Origin: Nonlabens arenilitoris | GTDB taxonomy: Bacteria > Bacteroidota > Bacteroidia > Flavobacteriales > Flavobacteriaceae | Direction of reading: 5' to 3' | Length of the DNA stretch: 64,000 nucleotides | NCBI RefSeq assembly: GCF_002954765.1 | Contig: NZ_MTPW01000001.1 | Span: 2,059,501-2,123,500 of the forward strand | Part shown: one piece after another, positions 7,997 through 16,773 of the stretch | Layout of the letters: each line of letters opens with the position of its first letter | Position numbering within the stretch: position 1 is the stretch's first letter | Made by a program: the position numbers and the translations under genes | The notes under the pieces: model-generated | What the model was told of the DNA's origin: nothing | The model's database searches: none | What the model saw: only the letters and a program-made list of their open reading frames with translations

Positions 7997-10507
7997 TTAC
8001 ATCTCCTCAGCAAAAAAAATAGCATTCATCAATAGCTTATTTGTTCCATACCAAAATGCTCTAAACTGTGTGTTGTCAGTAAAGCCTATGACATCACCAC
8101 GCCCATAATTATTATGCTGAAAAGGAACCGTGTTTTTTAACGCTTCTAAATTCAGATCTGAGATATAACCACTCATTAAAGGGTTATCTGTATAACGAAT
8201 CGGGTTTCTAAAAGAGTCTGAATGAGGTTCAATAAATAGTCGTGTGTTTCTAAACATAGGTAATTGATCATCTTTAAATCCAAATGCGATAGGATGTGAA
8301 CGATCTAGTTGAGTTTCAAATATGGCGCCACCTATATTTTGTGCTCCATAAAAATCAGAACGTTGTTCAAAGGTGATGTCGTTTGCTGGATTATCGATAC
8401 TTTTAAAAGTAAGCGGTAACAATTTAGAACTGCTCATCCATCTTAACGCACTGCGATAACCTATTAAAGTTCCACCAGCACGCGTCCATTCTTTAAGTTG
8501 ATCCACGACTTCATTTTCTGGGCTACCATAGGTTGCCGAGACGATAATGGTGTTGTAACGCGATAAATCTTTACGATTAATGTCGTTGATGTCAATTTTA
8601 GTCACCATCATATTATAACGCTGGTCTAGTAAATGCCAGATCTCACCAGCATCATAAGGATTGATTCCGTCACCTATAAGTAAAGCAATTTTAGGGTGCG
8701 TTAAAGCTCTAAATTGACGTGATCCTAAATCGATACCTGTGGTGAGTCCAGATTGAACTCCATGAAATTCAACTCCATGATGTAAATATATATCGCCTAA
8801 ATAGTCTGCAAATTCCCCAGAATCCCATTTTTGATTCTGAACTGGGATAAGAATAGTACCATAATCATAATCTTTGCCTTCAATAGAGAAATTTTCCATT
8901 GCGACTTTGGCTCTGATACCTTCTTCTAAAAGAATGTTTAAAATCATGGGTGTTTTATACTCGTTCCATGGCATTAAATACGCATAGTCAGAAACCGTGA
9001 TCTTGCCAATTCCAGTTCTGACAGAAATTTTATCAGTGGCATCAGCCAAACTTGCATTTTCATCATAATCCATGTCAAAAGCTAGTGGGAAAGTCCAGGC
9101 ACTTATATCATAAAACAAACTGTCTTGAAATGTGGTGCGCTTTTCAAACATAGCGTTGATTAATCGCGAGTTCTTTTGATTTTTAGGAACGATGTAGGCA
9201 TAGTCCTTTTTGTAGGTTTTGCCATTTTTAGTGACATCGTTTTTCAGGGAACGCACTTCTATTTTATGCCTTAAGAGAATATCAGCTAGTGCATCTGTTC
9301 TACCAGCATCTGTATGATCACCGAAGATTATAGCGCCACTTGCAGCTTCCTTTTTTGAGTCTTTGTAAAACTGTCTTTGGTAATCAAGGATCTTTTGACG
9401 CATTCCTGCGGCTGCTTTGAGCGTGCTAATTCCTGCGGTAAATTGATTGCGTATGGTAAATGGAAAAGTCAAAACACCATTTTCTGAATTTTGTGCATGA
9501 CCACGAGAGCTGGCTTGTTCAAATAGGATTCCTATAGAACCGTTGATATCTGGAAAAGTAGATCCTTTCCCGTAATAGAAGTCGTCATAGCTTTCTTCAG
9601 TATAGTATAGTGATCCTATTTTATCTAATTCGGCTGCATGAAAATCTCCTATTTTACGGGTTAGCTGTTGATTCATTGCAGGTGTTAAAGGATGCGTGCG
9701 TGACGGAATTCCTGGCTGGAAAAAGAAAGTCGCATTAGTGCCCATCTCATGATGATCAGTTAAGATATTAGGCATCCAATTATGAAAGGTCTCAATTCTC
9801 GCTTGAGATTCTGGTAATTGAACAGGTAGCCAGTCGCGATTCATGTCAAACCAGTAGTGGTTAGTTCTTCCACCAGGCCATGCTTCACTATACTCACGGT
9901 CATAAGAATCTGGATTTACATTTATACTTTTATGTTGGTTCACCCAGCCGGCAAATCGCTGCAATCCATCGGGATTAAAACTAGGGTCAAAAAGTATAAC
10001 GGTATTATCCAGTAATTCATCCATCTCAGCTCCTTGTCCGGCAGCAAGATGATAGGCCAGAAGTAGTGCCGCATTAGAACCACTAGGTTCGTTACCATGT
10101 ATAGAAAAACCTTGATAAACTACGATAGGCATATTTGCGGTAGAAGCGGTACTGCCTTCAGTTAGCGCAACATGATCTGCTTGAATCTGATCTAGATTCT
10201 CATGGTTTTTAGCCGATGTTATGGTAAGCAGAACGATAGGCCTGCCTTCATAAGTAGTCCCTCGATTTTCAATACTTATTCTATCAGATTCTCTCGCCAG
10301 CGTGCGCATATATTCGATAAGCTTGTCATGTGTTACATGCCATTCTCCTGGAACGTATCCTAAAACTTCTTCAGGTGTAGAAATCTCAGGATTGTAAGTT
10401 GTAAGGTGGTCTGGTAAATAGTAACCTAAAGTAGGTGTTGTGATAGTTTGTGCGGTTACCGCTTTCGCGAAAGCGAGACAAGCCACCATTAGAATTGCTT
10501 TATACAT
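7997..10507 (-). CDS. Secreted M14-family zinc carboxypeptidase
   Basis: An 836-residue exported peptidase. The signal peptide (about 1-19) contains AFAKAVTAQ. The M14 catalytic domain follows: the zinc-binding pair is in SIHGNEPSG (His and Glu, about residues 137-140), DPSFNPDG is nearby, and the third zinc ligand is probably in ILTDHHEMG (about 250). The C-terminal part (about 610-760, IALLIGDGINPYDAGEIWHLL and IIVSATYGSPENE) resembles a class-I glutamine-amidotransferase-like fold, as seen in the large Bacteroidota M14 proteins. It should trim peptides in the periplasm or at the surface. An exact copy of the palindrome lies in the signal-peptide codons (10460-10475). It is monocistronic, with a terminator upstream at 10535. 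Confidence 0.9.
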   Translation of the reverse strand: MYKAILMVACLAFAKAVTAQTITTPTLGYYLPDHLTTYNPEISTPEEVLGYVPGEWHVTHDKLIEYMRTLARESDRISIENRGTTYEGRPIVLLTITSAKNHENLDQIQADHVALTEGSTASTANMPIVVYQGFSIHGNEPSGSNAALLLAYHLAAGQGAEMDELLDNTVILFDPSFNPDGLQRFAGWVNQHKSINVNPDSYDREYSEAWPGGRTNHYWFDMNRDWLPVQLPESQARIETFHNWMPNILTDHHEMGTNATFFFQPGIPSRTHPLTPAMNQQLTRKIGDFHAAELDKIGSLYYTEESYDDFYYGKGSTFPDINGSIGILFEQASSRGHAQNSENGVLTFPFTIRNQFTAGISTLKAAAGMRQKILDYQRQFYKDSKKEAASGAIIFGDHTDAGRTDALADILLRHKIEVRSLKNDVTKNGKTYKKDYAYIVPKNQKNSRLINAMFEKRTTFQDSLFYDISAWTFPLAFDMDYDENASLADATDKISVRTGIGKITVSDYAYLMPWNEYKTPMILNILLEEGIRAKVAMENFSIEGKDYDYGTILIPVQNQKWDSGEFADYLGDIYLHHGVEFHGVQSGLTTGIDLGSRQFRALTHPKIALLIGDGINPYDAGEIWHLLDQRYNMMVTKIDINDINRKDLSRYNTIIVSATYGSPENEVVDQLKEWTRAGGTLIGYRSALRWMSSSKLLPLTFKSIDNPANDITFEQRSDFYGAQNIGGAIFETQLDRSHPIAFGFKDDQLPMFRNTRLFIEPHSDSFRNPIRYTDNPLMSGYISDLNLEALKNTVPFQHNNYGRGDVIGFTDNTQFRAFWYGTNKLLMNAIFFAEEM
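10460..10475. repeat. 16-bp palindrome, exact, inside a signal-peptide coding region
   Basis: CGCTTTCGCGAAAGCG. On the minus strand it encodes AFAKA in the M14 peptidase signal peptide. Confidence 0.9.
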
Positions 10508-10534
10508 AGTAGGTTGTTAAAATCTAAAAATAAA

Positions 10535-10561
10535 AAAGCCTTTCATTTAGAAAGGCTTTAA
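10535..10561 (-). terminator. Rho-independent terminator of the PUR-family gene
   Basis: Stem AAAGCCTTTC / GAAAGGCTTT with a five-base loop and flanking A/T runs, between the PUR-family gene (ends 10581) and the M14 gene start. Confidence 0.85.
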
Positions 10562-10580
10562 GAAATCTTTGTGATGTTAC

Positions 10581-10964
10581 TTATATGTCATCAAAGCTAA
10601 CGTCTGTGAAGCTTTGTGCTGTCTCAGTAGTTTCTGTTTCTACACTGTCTGTTGTGTGTACAGCAGGATTATAATCTGCTTGATGTCTTTCTGAAATAAC
10701 AGTGTCACCTTTTTCTTTAATGATGAATTGTGTCATTTCTGCTAGAGTACTTTCAAACTCTGCAAAATCTTCTTTATAAAGATATATTTTATGCTTTTTA
10801 AAGTGAAAACTTCCGTCGTCGTTAGTAAACTTTTTACTTTCAGTGATGGTTAGGTAATAATCATCTGCCTTAGTTGACCTCACGTCAAAGAAATAGGTGC
10901 GTCGTCCTGCACGTACTACTTTTGAAAAAATATCTTCTTGATCTTTGTAATCTCTATCGCTCAT
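10581..10964 (-). CDS. PUR-family (DUF3276) DNA/RNA-binding protein
   Basis: A 127-residue acidic protein. The core (about 9-88) contains IFSKVVRAGRRTYFFDVRS, DYYLTITESKKF and FHFKKHKIYLYKEDFAEF. This is the PUR-alpha-like single repeat called DUF3276 in Bacteroidota, which binds single-stranded nucleic acid in characterised PUR proteins. The C-terminal 35 residues are acidic and Thr-rich and probably disordered. It is cytoplasmic; the physiological role is not established. A TATTTTTG box lies 29 bases upstream and a terminator downstream, so it is likely a single-gene unit. Confidence 0.88.
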   Translation of the reverse strand: MSDRDYKDQEDIFSKVVRAGRRTYFFDVRSTKADDYYLTITESKKFTNDDGSFHFKKHKIYLYKEDFAEFESTLAEMTQFIIKEKGDTVISERHQADYNPAVHTTDSVETETTETAQSFTDVSFDDI

Positions 10965-10992
10965 TATGCTATTTCAAGGTTGTCAATAAGCC

Positions 10993-11000
10993 CAAAAATA
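10993..11000 (-). promoter_or_regulatory. Putative -7 box for the PUR-family gene
   Basis: The minus strand reads TATTTTTG (TAnnTTTG consensus) 29 bases upstream of the ATG at 10964. Confidence 0.5.
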
Positions 11001-11131
11001 TAAAAAAATGTTAAATGGAAAAGCTATTATTGAGTTATTGTGCTAAATTGTTGATAGTCTATGACTTAAAATCGATGATAATAGTAGTAGAATTATAAAG
11101 ATGTGAAATTATTGATTAGCACATTAATAAT

Positions 11132-12886
11132 TTATCTATCGTCTTCCATCATTTGATTCGTATACAATTCTGCATAGTAGCCATTGTTTTTAATTAGAGA
11201 TTCGTGGTTACCGTTTTCAACCACGCGTCCTTCATCTAATACGATAATTTGATCAGCATTTTTTGCACTACTTACTCGGTGACTAACGATGATGGTAGTT
11301 GTGTTTTTAGTCACTTTCTTAAGATTGTTAAGAATCTTCTCTTCAGTTTCAGTATCTACTGCGCTTAAACAGTCGTCAAATAATAAAATTTGAGGTTTTT
11401 TGATAATGGCACGAGCGATAGAAACGCGTTGTTTTTGTCCACCACTTAAGGTAATTCCACGTTCTCCTAATACGGTATCATAGTCATTTGTAAAATCAAT
11501 GATGTTTTTATGTACGACAGCATTTTTTGCGGCTTCAATAATTTCTTCTTCACTAGCATCTTTTTTTCCAAAGGCTATATTATTACCTATTGTATCAGAA
11601 AATAAGAAAGCATCTTGTGGTACATAACCTATTGCCTGTCGCAAAATATCTAGATTAAGCTCTTTAATAGGATGATTATCTATAACGATTGTGCCATCCG
11701 TTACATCATATAATCTGCCTATTAATTCTAGTATAGTAGATTTACCACTACCGGTTTTACCTAAAATGGCTAGTGTTTTACCAGCCTCAACACTGAAGCT
11801 TACATCTTTAAGCGCTTGTATGTTAGTGTCTTCATATACAAAGTTAACGTTATTGAAAGTGATGTTTCCAGTGACAGGTGTATCTGTTTCTACTAAATTT
11901 TGTATCGCTGGATTGATATCTAGAAACTCGTTTATACGTTTCTGCGATGCGGCTGCTTGTTGTACCATATTAGTTACCCATCCTACAACGGCTACAGGCC
12001 AGGTTAACATATTGACATAAATTAAAAATTCAGGAATGACACCTACTTCTATGATACCTTCTGCAGCTTGTTTTCCTCCTATATATAAAACTAGTATGTT
12101 ACTGAGTCCTATTAATAAAACCATCAGCGGAAAAAATAAGGCTTGTATACGGGCAAGGTCTATGTTCTTTTCTTTACTATCATTTGCAACGACGGTAAAT
12201 TGCTCATTCATTTGCTGGGATAAATTGTATGCCTTTATTACAGATATACCGCTAAATGACTCTTGTGCAATCGTATTTAAACTAGAAAGTTGCTCCTGTA
12301 CTAACTTTGATCTTTTTTGTATCTCGCGGCTTACTAAATATATGGCAACAGATAAAAAGGGAAGTGGTATAATGGTGTAAATCGCTAGGGTAGGAGCAGT
12401 ATAAATCATGGCAGGTATTACTACCGCAAATAGTGTGATCATATTTACACTATACATTAATGCTGGCCCCATGTACATACGTACTTTAGATACATCTTCA
12501 CTAATGCGATTCATTAAATCACCTGTACGATTTTGTTTGTAAAAACCTAATGATAATCTTTGATATTGATTATAAATAATGTTTTTAAGATCATATTCAA
12601 GATGTCTTGATACCACAATTATTAACTGTCGCATAACAAAAGTAAGTCCAGCAGACAGTAAGGTGGTTCCTAAAATAATACCTATGTAAAGTAATAACTG
12701 GTCATTGAGAAATGATTCATCTGTAATCTTACCATTACCCCAATCGTTAAGCAGGTTAATGATCTTACCTATATACTTAGGTAAGAAAATGGAAAGTACT
12801 CGTGCAATTATGGTAACCAGAAAACCACCTAGTAATTGCCACTTGTACTTTACAAAGAGTTTATTGAGCTTTTTAAGTTCCTTCAT
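11132..12886 (-). CDS. ABC transporter, fused permease and ATPase (MsbA/LmrA type)
   Basis: A 584-residue half-transporter that should act as a homo- or heterodimer in the inner membrane. Six hydrophobic segments occupy about 15-310 (for example LLGGFLVTIIARVLSIFL and LALYTIIPLP-like segments). The nucleotide-binding domain follows, with Walker A GKTGSGKST at 376-384, Q-loop in GYVPQDAF (about 420), signature LSGGQ at 480-484, Walker B ILLFDD at 500-505 and the switch His in VSHR (about 537). Walker B ends in DD where the catalytic Glu is usual (ILLFDDCLSA), which may lower ATPase activity and suggests heterodimer-type behaviour. The substrate is unknown: lipid or multidrug export is typical. 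Confidence 0.9.
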   Translation of the reverse strand: MKELKKLNKLFVKYKWQLLGGFLVTIIARVLSIFLPKYIGKIINLLNDWGNGKITDESFLNDQLLLYIGIILGTTLLSAGLTFVMRQLIIVVSRHLEYDLKNIIYNQYQRLSLGFYKQNRTGDLMNRISEDVSKVRMYMGPALMYSVNMITLFAVVIPAMIYTAPTLAIYTIIPLPFLSVAIYLVSREIQKRSKLVQEQLSSLNTIAQESFSGISVIKAYNLSQQMNEQFTVVANDSKEKNIDLARIQALFFPLMVLLIGLSNILVLYIGGKQAAEGIIEVGVIPEFLIYVNMLTWPVAVVGWVTNMVQQAAASQKRINEFLDINPAIQNLVETDTPVTGNITFNNVNFVYEDTNIQALKDVSFSVEAGKTLAILGKTGSGKSTILELIGRLYDVTDGTIVIDNHPIKELNLDILRQAIGYVPQDAFLFSDTIGNNIAFGKKDASEEEIIEAAKNAVVHKNIIDFTNDYDTVLGERGITLSGGQKQRVSIARAIIKKPQILLFDDCLSAVDTETEEKILNNLKKVTKNTTTIIVSHRVSSAKNADQIIVLDEGRVVENGNHESLIKNNGYYAELYTNQMMEDDR

Positions 12887-12951
12887 AATAGGTAAAAATC
12901 CTTCAAAGAATTTACTTTCTACATTCTAAATGCGAATTTAGGTCAGTGTTA

Positions 12952-12982
12952 TTGTTAAGTTGCTAAAATGAAGTTATTTTTG
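12952..12982 (+). promoter_or_regulatory. Promoter of leucine dehydrogenase gene
   Basis: TTG at 12952-12954, a 20-base spacer and TATTTTTG at 12975-12982 match the flavobacterial -33/-7 consensus. Transcription would start near 12988. A small inverted repeat ACGCTT-ttt-AAGCGT follows at 12984-12998. Confidence 0.7.
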
Positions 12983-13026
12983 CACGCTTTTTAAGCGTAT
13001 ATAAAATAGCCATTAAAAAAACACTC

Positions 13027-14127
13027 ATGTCTCAACATACTACATTGGAAAAGATTATTAACCAAGATCCTGTTTTCGGACAGCTGTCTTTTGACGATCA
13101 CGAACAAGTCGTTTTCTGTAATGACAAAGATACAGGTTTAAAAGCCATCATAGGGATTCATAATACCGTTCTCGGTCCAGCACTAGGTGGTACACGTATG
13201 TGGCAATATGATAATGAATGGGCTGCATTAAATGATGCTCTACGTCTTTCTCGTGGAATGACCTTTAAAAGCGCCATTACCGGATTGAACCTAGGTGGAG
13301 GAAAAGCTGTGATTATAGGCGATGCCAAGACACAAAAAACTCCAGAAATGATGCGTCGTTTTGGAGAATTTGTTCACTCTTTAAGTGGTAAATATATCAC
13401 TGCAGAAGATGTAGGAATGACCACAGGTGATATGGATACAGTACGTGAGGTAACACCTTATGTAACTGGTATATCTCAAGAAAAAGGTGGGGCAGGTAAC
13501 CCATCACCTATAACTGCATATGGTGTGTTTATGGGAATGAAAGCAGCCGCAAAATATAAATACGGAAGCGATGTTCTAGAAGATAAAGTGGTTTATGTAG
13601 AAGGAATAGGGAATGTAGGAGAAACACTAGTAGAGTACTTAACACAAGAAGGTGCACAAGTTCATATCGCAGACATTAATCAAGATCGATTAGAAGAAGT
13701 AAGTGCAAAATATGGTGCCAAAATCTATACAGGTGCTGATCTACATGCCGAAAAAATGGATATCTATGCGCCATGTGCATTAGGTGCAACAGTGAATGAT
13801 AATACCATACAAAAACTTCAGGCAGACATTGTTGCTGGAGCAGCAAATAATCAATTAGCTGATGAAGGTAAGCATGGTATGTTACTGCAACAACGCGGCA
13901 TCGTTTATGCACCAGATTTCTTAATTAACGCAGGTGGGATTATTAATGTTTATGCAGAGTTAGAAGGGTATGACCGTTCTGAAATCATGCGTAAAACAGA
14001 AAACATTTACACAACAACCATTGAGATTTTGAACAAAGCGCAAGAAAATGGTGTGACAACTCACACGGCAGCATTGCAAATTGCTCAAGCTCGCATTGAT
14101 GCACGTCGTCAGGAAAATCGTGGATAA
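13027..14127 (+). CDS. ldh: Leucine (Glu/Leu/Phe/Val-type) dehydrogenase
   Basis: A 366-residue NAD-dependent amino-acid dehydrogenase that would oxidatively deaminate branched-chain amino acids to 2-oxo acids in the cytoplasm. Visible are the substrate-site segment LGGTRMW, Lys81 in GMTFKSAITGLNLGGGKA with the catalytic Lys93, the catalytic Asp region EDVGMTT, and the Rossmann fingerprint VEGIGNVGETL (about 190-200). The length matches leucine dehydrogenases and is shorter than glutamate dehydrogenases. Phenylalanine or valine specificity cannot be excluded. It has its own promoter (12952-12982) and is followed by nusB after 105 bases holding a palindrome copy. Confidence 0.9.
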   Translation: MSQHTTLEKIINQDPVFGQLSFDDHEQVVFCNDKDTGLKAIIGIHNTVLGPALGGTRMWQYDNEWAALNDALRLSRGMTFKSAITGLNLGGGKAVIIGDAKTQKTPEMMRRFGEFVHSLSGKYITAEDVGMTTGDMDTVREVTPYVTGISQEKGGAGNPSPITAYGVFMGMKAAAKYKYGSDVLEDKVVYVEGIGNVGETLVEYLTQEGAQVHIADINQDRLEEVSAKYGAKIYTGADLHAEKMDIYAPCALGATVNDNTIQKLQADIVAGAANNQLADEGKHGMLLQQRGIVYAPDFLINAGGIINVYAELEGYDRSEIMRKTENIYTTTIEILNKAQENGVTTHTAALQIAQARIDARRQENRG

Positions 14128-14196
14128 GTTGCACTTAAAGTAGTAACTTTGTCCTTTCATTATATGGTCTTATAGACCTCTATTAATATTTAATAA

Positions 14197-14212
14197 CGCT
14201 TTCGCGAAAGCG
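14197..14212. repeat. 16-bp palindrome, exact, intergenic
   Basis: CGCTTTCGCGAAAGCG within the 18-bp form flanked by A and T, 20 bases upstream of nusB. Confidence 0.95.
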
Positions 14213-14232
14213 TATACTTAAAAAACGTTCTT

Positions 14233-15171
14233 ATGCTTACCCGTCGACAACTACGTATCAAAGTGATGCAAGCTATTTTTGCTTTTCAAAAGCAAGAAAA
14301 TGCCGAGATTAAAGAATTTGAAACATTCTTAAATCAAAGCATGTCAAAAACCTATTCCTTGTTTTTGTACATGACTCAATTACTTGTAGAAATTCACAAA
14401 CTAGCAGAAGATAAAGTTATAAAAGGGCAGCAACGTCATCTAGCGACAGACTCAGATCTTAATCCTGCACGTAATTTTATAGATAATAAAATACTTATAA
14501 AACTGAGAGAAAGTCAGGTGCTTGTTGACGCTCTTAAACAGCGTGATCTTAAACCATGGCATCTCAATGTTAAGTATGTAGAAAATTTATATAACCAGAT
14601 AACTACTAGTAAAACTTATGTCATCTATATGAGTGAACCAGATCAATCTTTAAAGGCAGATCTTAAGTTTCTTACTCAAATATACACTGATATCATTGCG
14701 CCTAATGATGAGATTCTAGATTTTCTAGAAGATGAAAATATCACATGGACAGATGATTATCCTTTAGTCAACTCTGCGATGATTATGTTTTTGCGCAAGA
14801 TAAAGCCTGGTAAAGAAATTAAATTACCAGAGCTTATTAAAGATGAGGATGACGTAAAGTTCACAATGGATCTTTTTAGAAAGACACTATTTAATAGAGA
14901 AGAATTTCTAGAACGTATTGAAGGGAAAACACCTAACTGGGAACAGGATCGTATTGCACAAATAGATCTCGTTTTAATCATGATGGCACAATGTGAATTT
15001 CTTAAATTTAATAGTATACCGGTTAAAGTGAGTTTAAATGAGTATCTAGAAATTTCTAAGGATTACTCTACTCCTAAAAGTAGCTTCTTTATCAATGGTA
15101 TCCTTGATAATTTATCTAAGGAATATGAATCTGAAGGTATCCTTAATAAATCAGGTCGCGGCTTGATGTAA
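14233..15171 (+). CDS. nusB: Transcription antitermination factor NusB (long Bacteroidota form)
   Basis: A 312-residue protein. The start MLTRRQLRIKVMQAIFAF is the NusB signature (RR..R...QA.F). The C-terminal domain has the NusB core near WEQDRIAQIDLVLIMMAQCEFL and KVSLNEYLEISKDYSTPKSS-like segments (about 235-285). NusB binds boxA RNA with NusE (S10) during rRNA transcription. Bacteroidota NusB is about twice the length of the E. coli protein because of an inserted middle region, and this length fits. It is followed by DUF1573 and yajC genes, a common order in flavobacteria. Confidence 0.9.
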   Translation: MLTRRQLRIKVMQAIFAFQKQENAEIKEFETFLNQSMSKTYSLFLYMTQLLVEIHKLAEDKVIKGQQRHLATDSDLNPARNFIDNKILIKLRESQVLVDALKQRDLKPWHLNVKYVENLYNQITTSKTYVIYMSEPDQSLKADLKFLTQIYTDIIAPNDEILDFLEDENITWTDDYPLVNSAMIMFLRKIKPGKEIKLPELIKDEDDVKFTMDLFRKTLFNREEFLERIEGKTPNWEQDRIAQIDLVLIMMAQCEFLKFNSIPVKVSLNEYLEISKDYSTPKSSFFINGILDNLSKEYESEGILNKSGRGLM

Positions 15172-15193
15172 ATCGTTCTTTTAGTTACATTTG
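15163..15193 (+). promoter_or_regulatory. Promoter of DUF1573-yajC unit
   Basis: TTG at 15163-15165, a 20-base spacer and TACATTTG at 15186-15193, ahead of the ATG at 15226. The -33 element overlaps the end of nusB. Confidence 0.7.
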
Positions 15194-15225
15194 CAATACT
15201 CTAAAAAAAATTTAAAAATTATATT

Positions 15226-15696
15226 ATGAAAAAATTGGTTTTAATGGTAGCTGCTATAGCTACAATGGCAATTACAGGTTGTAATGAGAAAGCTGCTGCA
15301 ACGATTGATGAAGCAAACTTAACTGCCGCTGCAGAACGTGAGTCAGTTGCTGGTGATTTTCCTGTAATGACTTTTGAGCAGGTAGAATACGATTTTGGTA
15401 CTGTAGATGAAGGTACTGTTGTAGAGCATGAATATAAATTTAAGAATACAGGTAGTGCACCACTTATCGTTGTTAATGCAAAAGGTAGCTGTGGATGTAC
15501 AGTTCCTACATGGTCTAAAGAGCCTATCGCGCCAGGTGAAGAAGGATCTATGTTAGTTAAATTTAATACTAACGGAAAGCCTAACAACCAAACTAAAACG
15601 GTAACTATTAAGGCAAACACTGAATCTGGTACTGAATCTATTCGTATCAAAGGATTTGTAACACCTAAGGCTAAGGCCGCTGCTCCTAACGCATAA
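15226..15696 (+). CDS. DUF1573 lipoprotein
   Basis: A 156-residue lipoprotein. The signal MKKLVLMVAAIATMAITGC has its lipobox Cys at 19. The single DUF1573 domain (about 45-150) contains VEYDFGTVDEGTVVEHEYKF, the Cys pair in GSCGCTVP and APGEEGSMLVKFNT. This is an immunoglobulin-like fold found in exported Bacteroidota proteins; its function is unknown. It has a clear promoter and is separated from yajC by only 3 bases, so the two are cotranscribed. Confidence 0.88.
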   Translation: MKKLVLMVAAIATMAITGCNEKAAATIDEANLTAAAERESVAGDFPVMTFEQVEYDFGTVDEGTVVEHEYKFKNTGSAPLIVVNAKGSCGCTVPTWSKEPIAPGEEGSMLVKFNTNGKPNNQTKTVTIKANTESGTESIRIKGFVTPKAKAAAPNA

Positions 15697-15699
15697 TTA

Positions 15700-15996
15700 A
15701 TGAATCAAGAATTGATCATGCAATGGGGTCCTATTGTACTTATGATAGGGATATTTTATTTCCTAATATTAAGACCTCAGGCCCGACGTAGAAAAGAAGA
15801 AAAAGAGTTTGCAGAAACTTTAAAAATAGGTGATAAGGTAATTATGTCTAGTGGAATCCACGGAAAAATAAGCCAAATCAATGCCGAAAAAGGTACTGTT
15901 CAAGTGGAAACTGGGGCAGGGAAAATAACCTTTGAGAAATCAGCGATTTCTACTGAGCTGTCTAAAAAGCTTATTGCACCGCTGAAAGAAAAGTAA
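15700..15996 (+). CDS. yajC: Preprotein translocase subunit YajC
   Basis: A 98-residue protein with one membrane helix (about 9-25, IVLMIGIFYFLILRPQ) followed by the family motif RPQARRRKEEKEF and a small cytoplasmic domain (LKIGDKVIMSSGIHGKI). YajC joins SecD and SecF at the SecYEG translocon. It lies 3 bases after the DUF1573 gene and is closed by a strong terminator. Confidence 0.93.
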   Translation: MNQELIMQWGPIVLMIGIFYFLILRPQARRRKEEKEFAETLKIGDKVIMSSGIHGKISQINAEKGTVQVETGAGKITFEKSAISTELSKKLIAPLKEK

Positions 15997-16017
15997 GAAG
16001 TATAACTTCTAAATTGA

Positions 16018-16047
16018 AAAGCCCTTGAGTAATCAAGGGCTTTTTTT
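16018..16047 (+). terminator. Rho-independent terminator after yajC
   Basis: Stem AAGCCCTTGA / TCAAGGGCTT with a short loop and a run of seven T. Confidence 0.9.
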
Positions 16048-16095
16048 ATACTTGAAACTTTTGGAATAATTATATTAGTGAATCGATGTAAGTAG

Positions 16096-16587
16096 TTATA
16101 GGTGTGACTCCATACCAGGTAACTCTTTCCATTGGCCATTCTCGGCAACTTGTTTAAGTGTTAGGTTGCGTTGCTCTAATAATTTAGTCATGTAGTTTTC
16201 TAAGAAAAGCTTATCTGCGATAATGCCTAAAAACCCTAGTGGTGATGTATAAGAAAATAGATCTTTCATAAAGGTGTCGCCATTTTCTAACTTCTCAAAA
16301 TGATGCTCGTGTCTAAATTCTTTAAAGGCTCCACTTACCATTTCGTCTGCAAAAAAGTGATAAGGTTCTACATCTGTAATCAAGCTAGTAAGTTTTTGAG
16401 TTACTCCTAAGTGTTTTGCGCTCCAGGTGACGGTTTCACCTTTTTCTACTAGGCCAGTTAGCCTGCCAGCAACTGCTCGTTCTCGAGTATGTTCTAGAGA
16501 AAGGATATGTAAATCAATGCTTCTTGATAGGTCAAAAACTATTTCAAGAGGAGCTTTAATAATGGTTTCTAGATGTAAATCAGGCAT
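16096..16587 (-). CDS. SRPBCC-family (START-like) protein
   Basis: A 163-residue cytoplasmic protein. The N-terminus LHLETIIKAPLEIVFDLSRSIDLH is the usual opening strand and helix of SRPBCC ligand-binding proteins. Later segments KGETVTWSAKHLGVTQKLTSLI, FRHEHHFEKLENGDTFMKDLF and GIIADKLFLENYMTKLL complete the helix-grip fold. Similar stand-alone proteins are annotated as cell division inhibitor or polyketide cyclase-like without experimental support. Ligand unknown. It is convergent with yajC and shares the intervening terminator. Confidence 0.75.
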   Translation of the reverse strand: MPDLHLETIIKAPLEIVFDLSRSIDLHILSLEHTRERAVAGRLTGLVEKGETVTWSAKHLGVTQKLTSLITDVEPYHFFADEMVSGAFKEFRHEHHFEKLENGDTFMKDLFSYTSPLGFLGIIADKLFLENYMTKLLEQRNLTLKQVAENGQWKELPGMESHL

Positions 16588-16675
16588 GTCATCAATTTAC
16601 ACAAAGATAACTTTCAATTATTTAAAAATGACTTGACCTTAATAGTCTATAAATTTAACTCATAAGTACATGTGT

Positions 16676-16683
16676 TATATTTG
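16676..16683 (+). promoter_or_regulatory. Putative -7 box of the glycogen operon
   Basis: TATATTTG matches TAnnTTTG, 90 bases upstream of glgA. No TTG is seen at standard spacing. An alternative TAAATTTG at 16761-16768 would give a nearly leaderless glgA transcript. Confidence 0.4.
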
Positions 16684-16729
16684 ATAAGAGCGAGCAGATT
16701 TTTTAAATAGAACTGTAGATAGGTAATTA

Positions 16730-16745
16730 CGCTTTCGCGAAAGCG
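16730..16745. repeat. 16-bp palindrome, exact, intergenic
   Basis: CGCTTTCGCGAAAGCG in its 18-bp form (A and T flanks), 28 bases upstream of glgA. Confidence 0.95.
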
Positions 16746-16773
16746 TACTACCTACAATTATAAATTTGAATAC

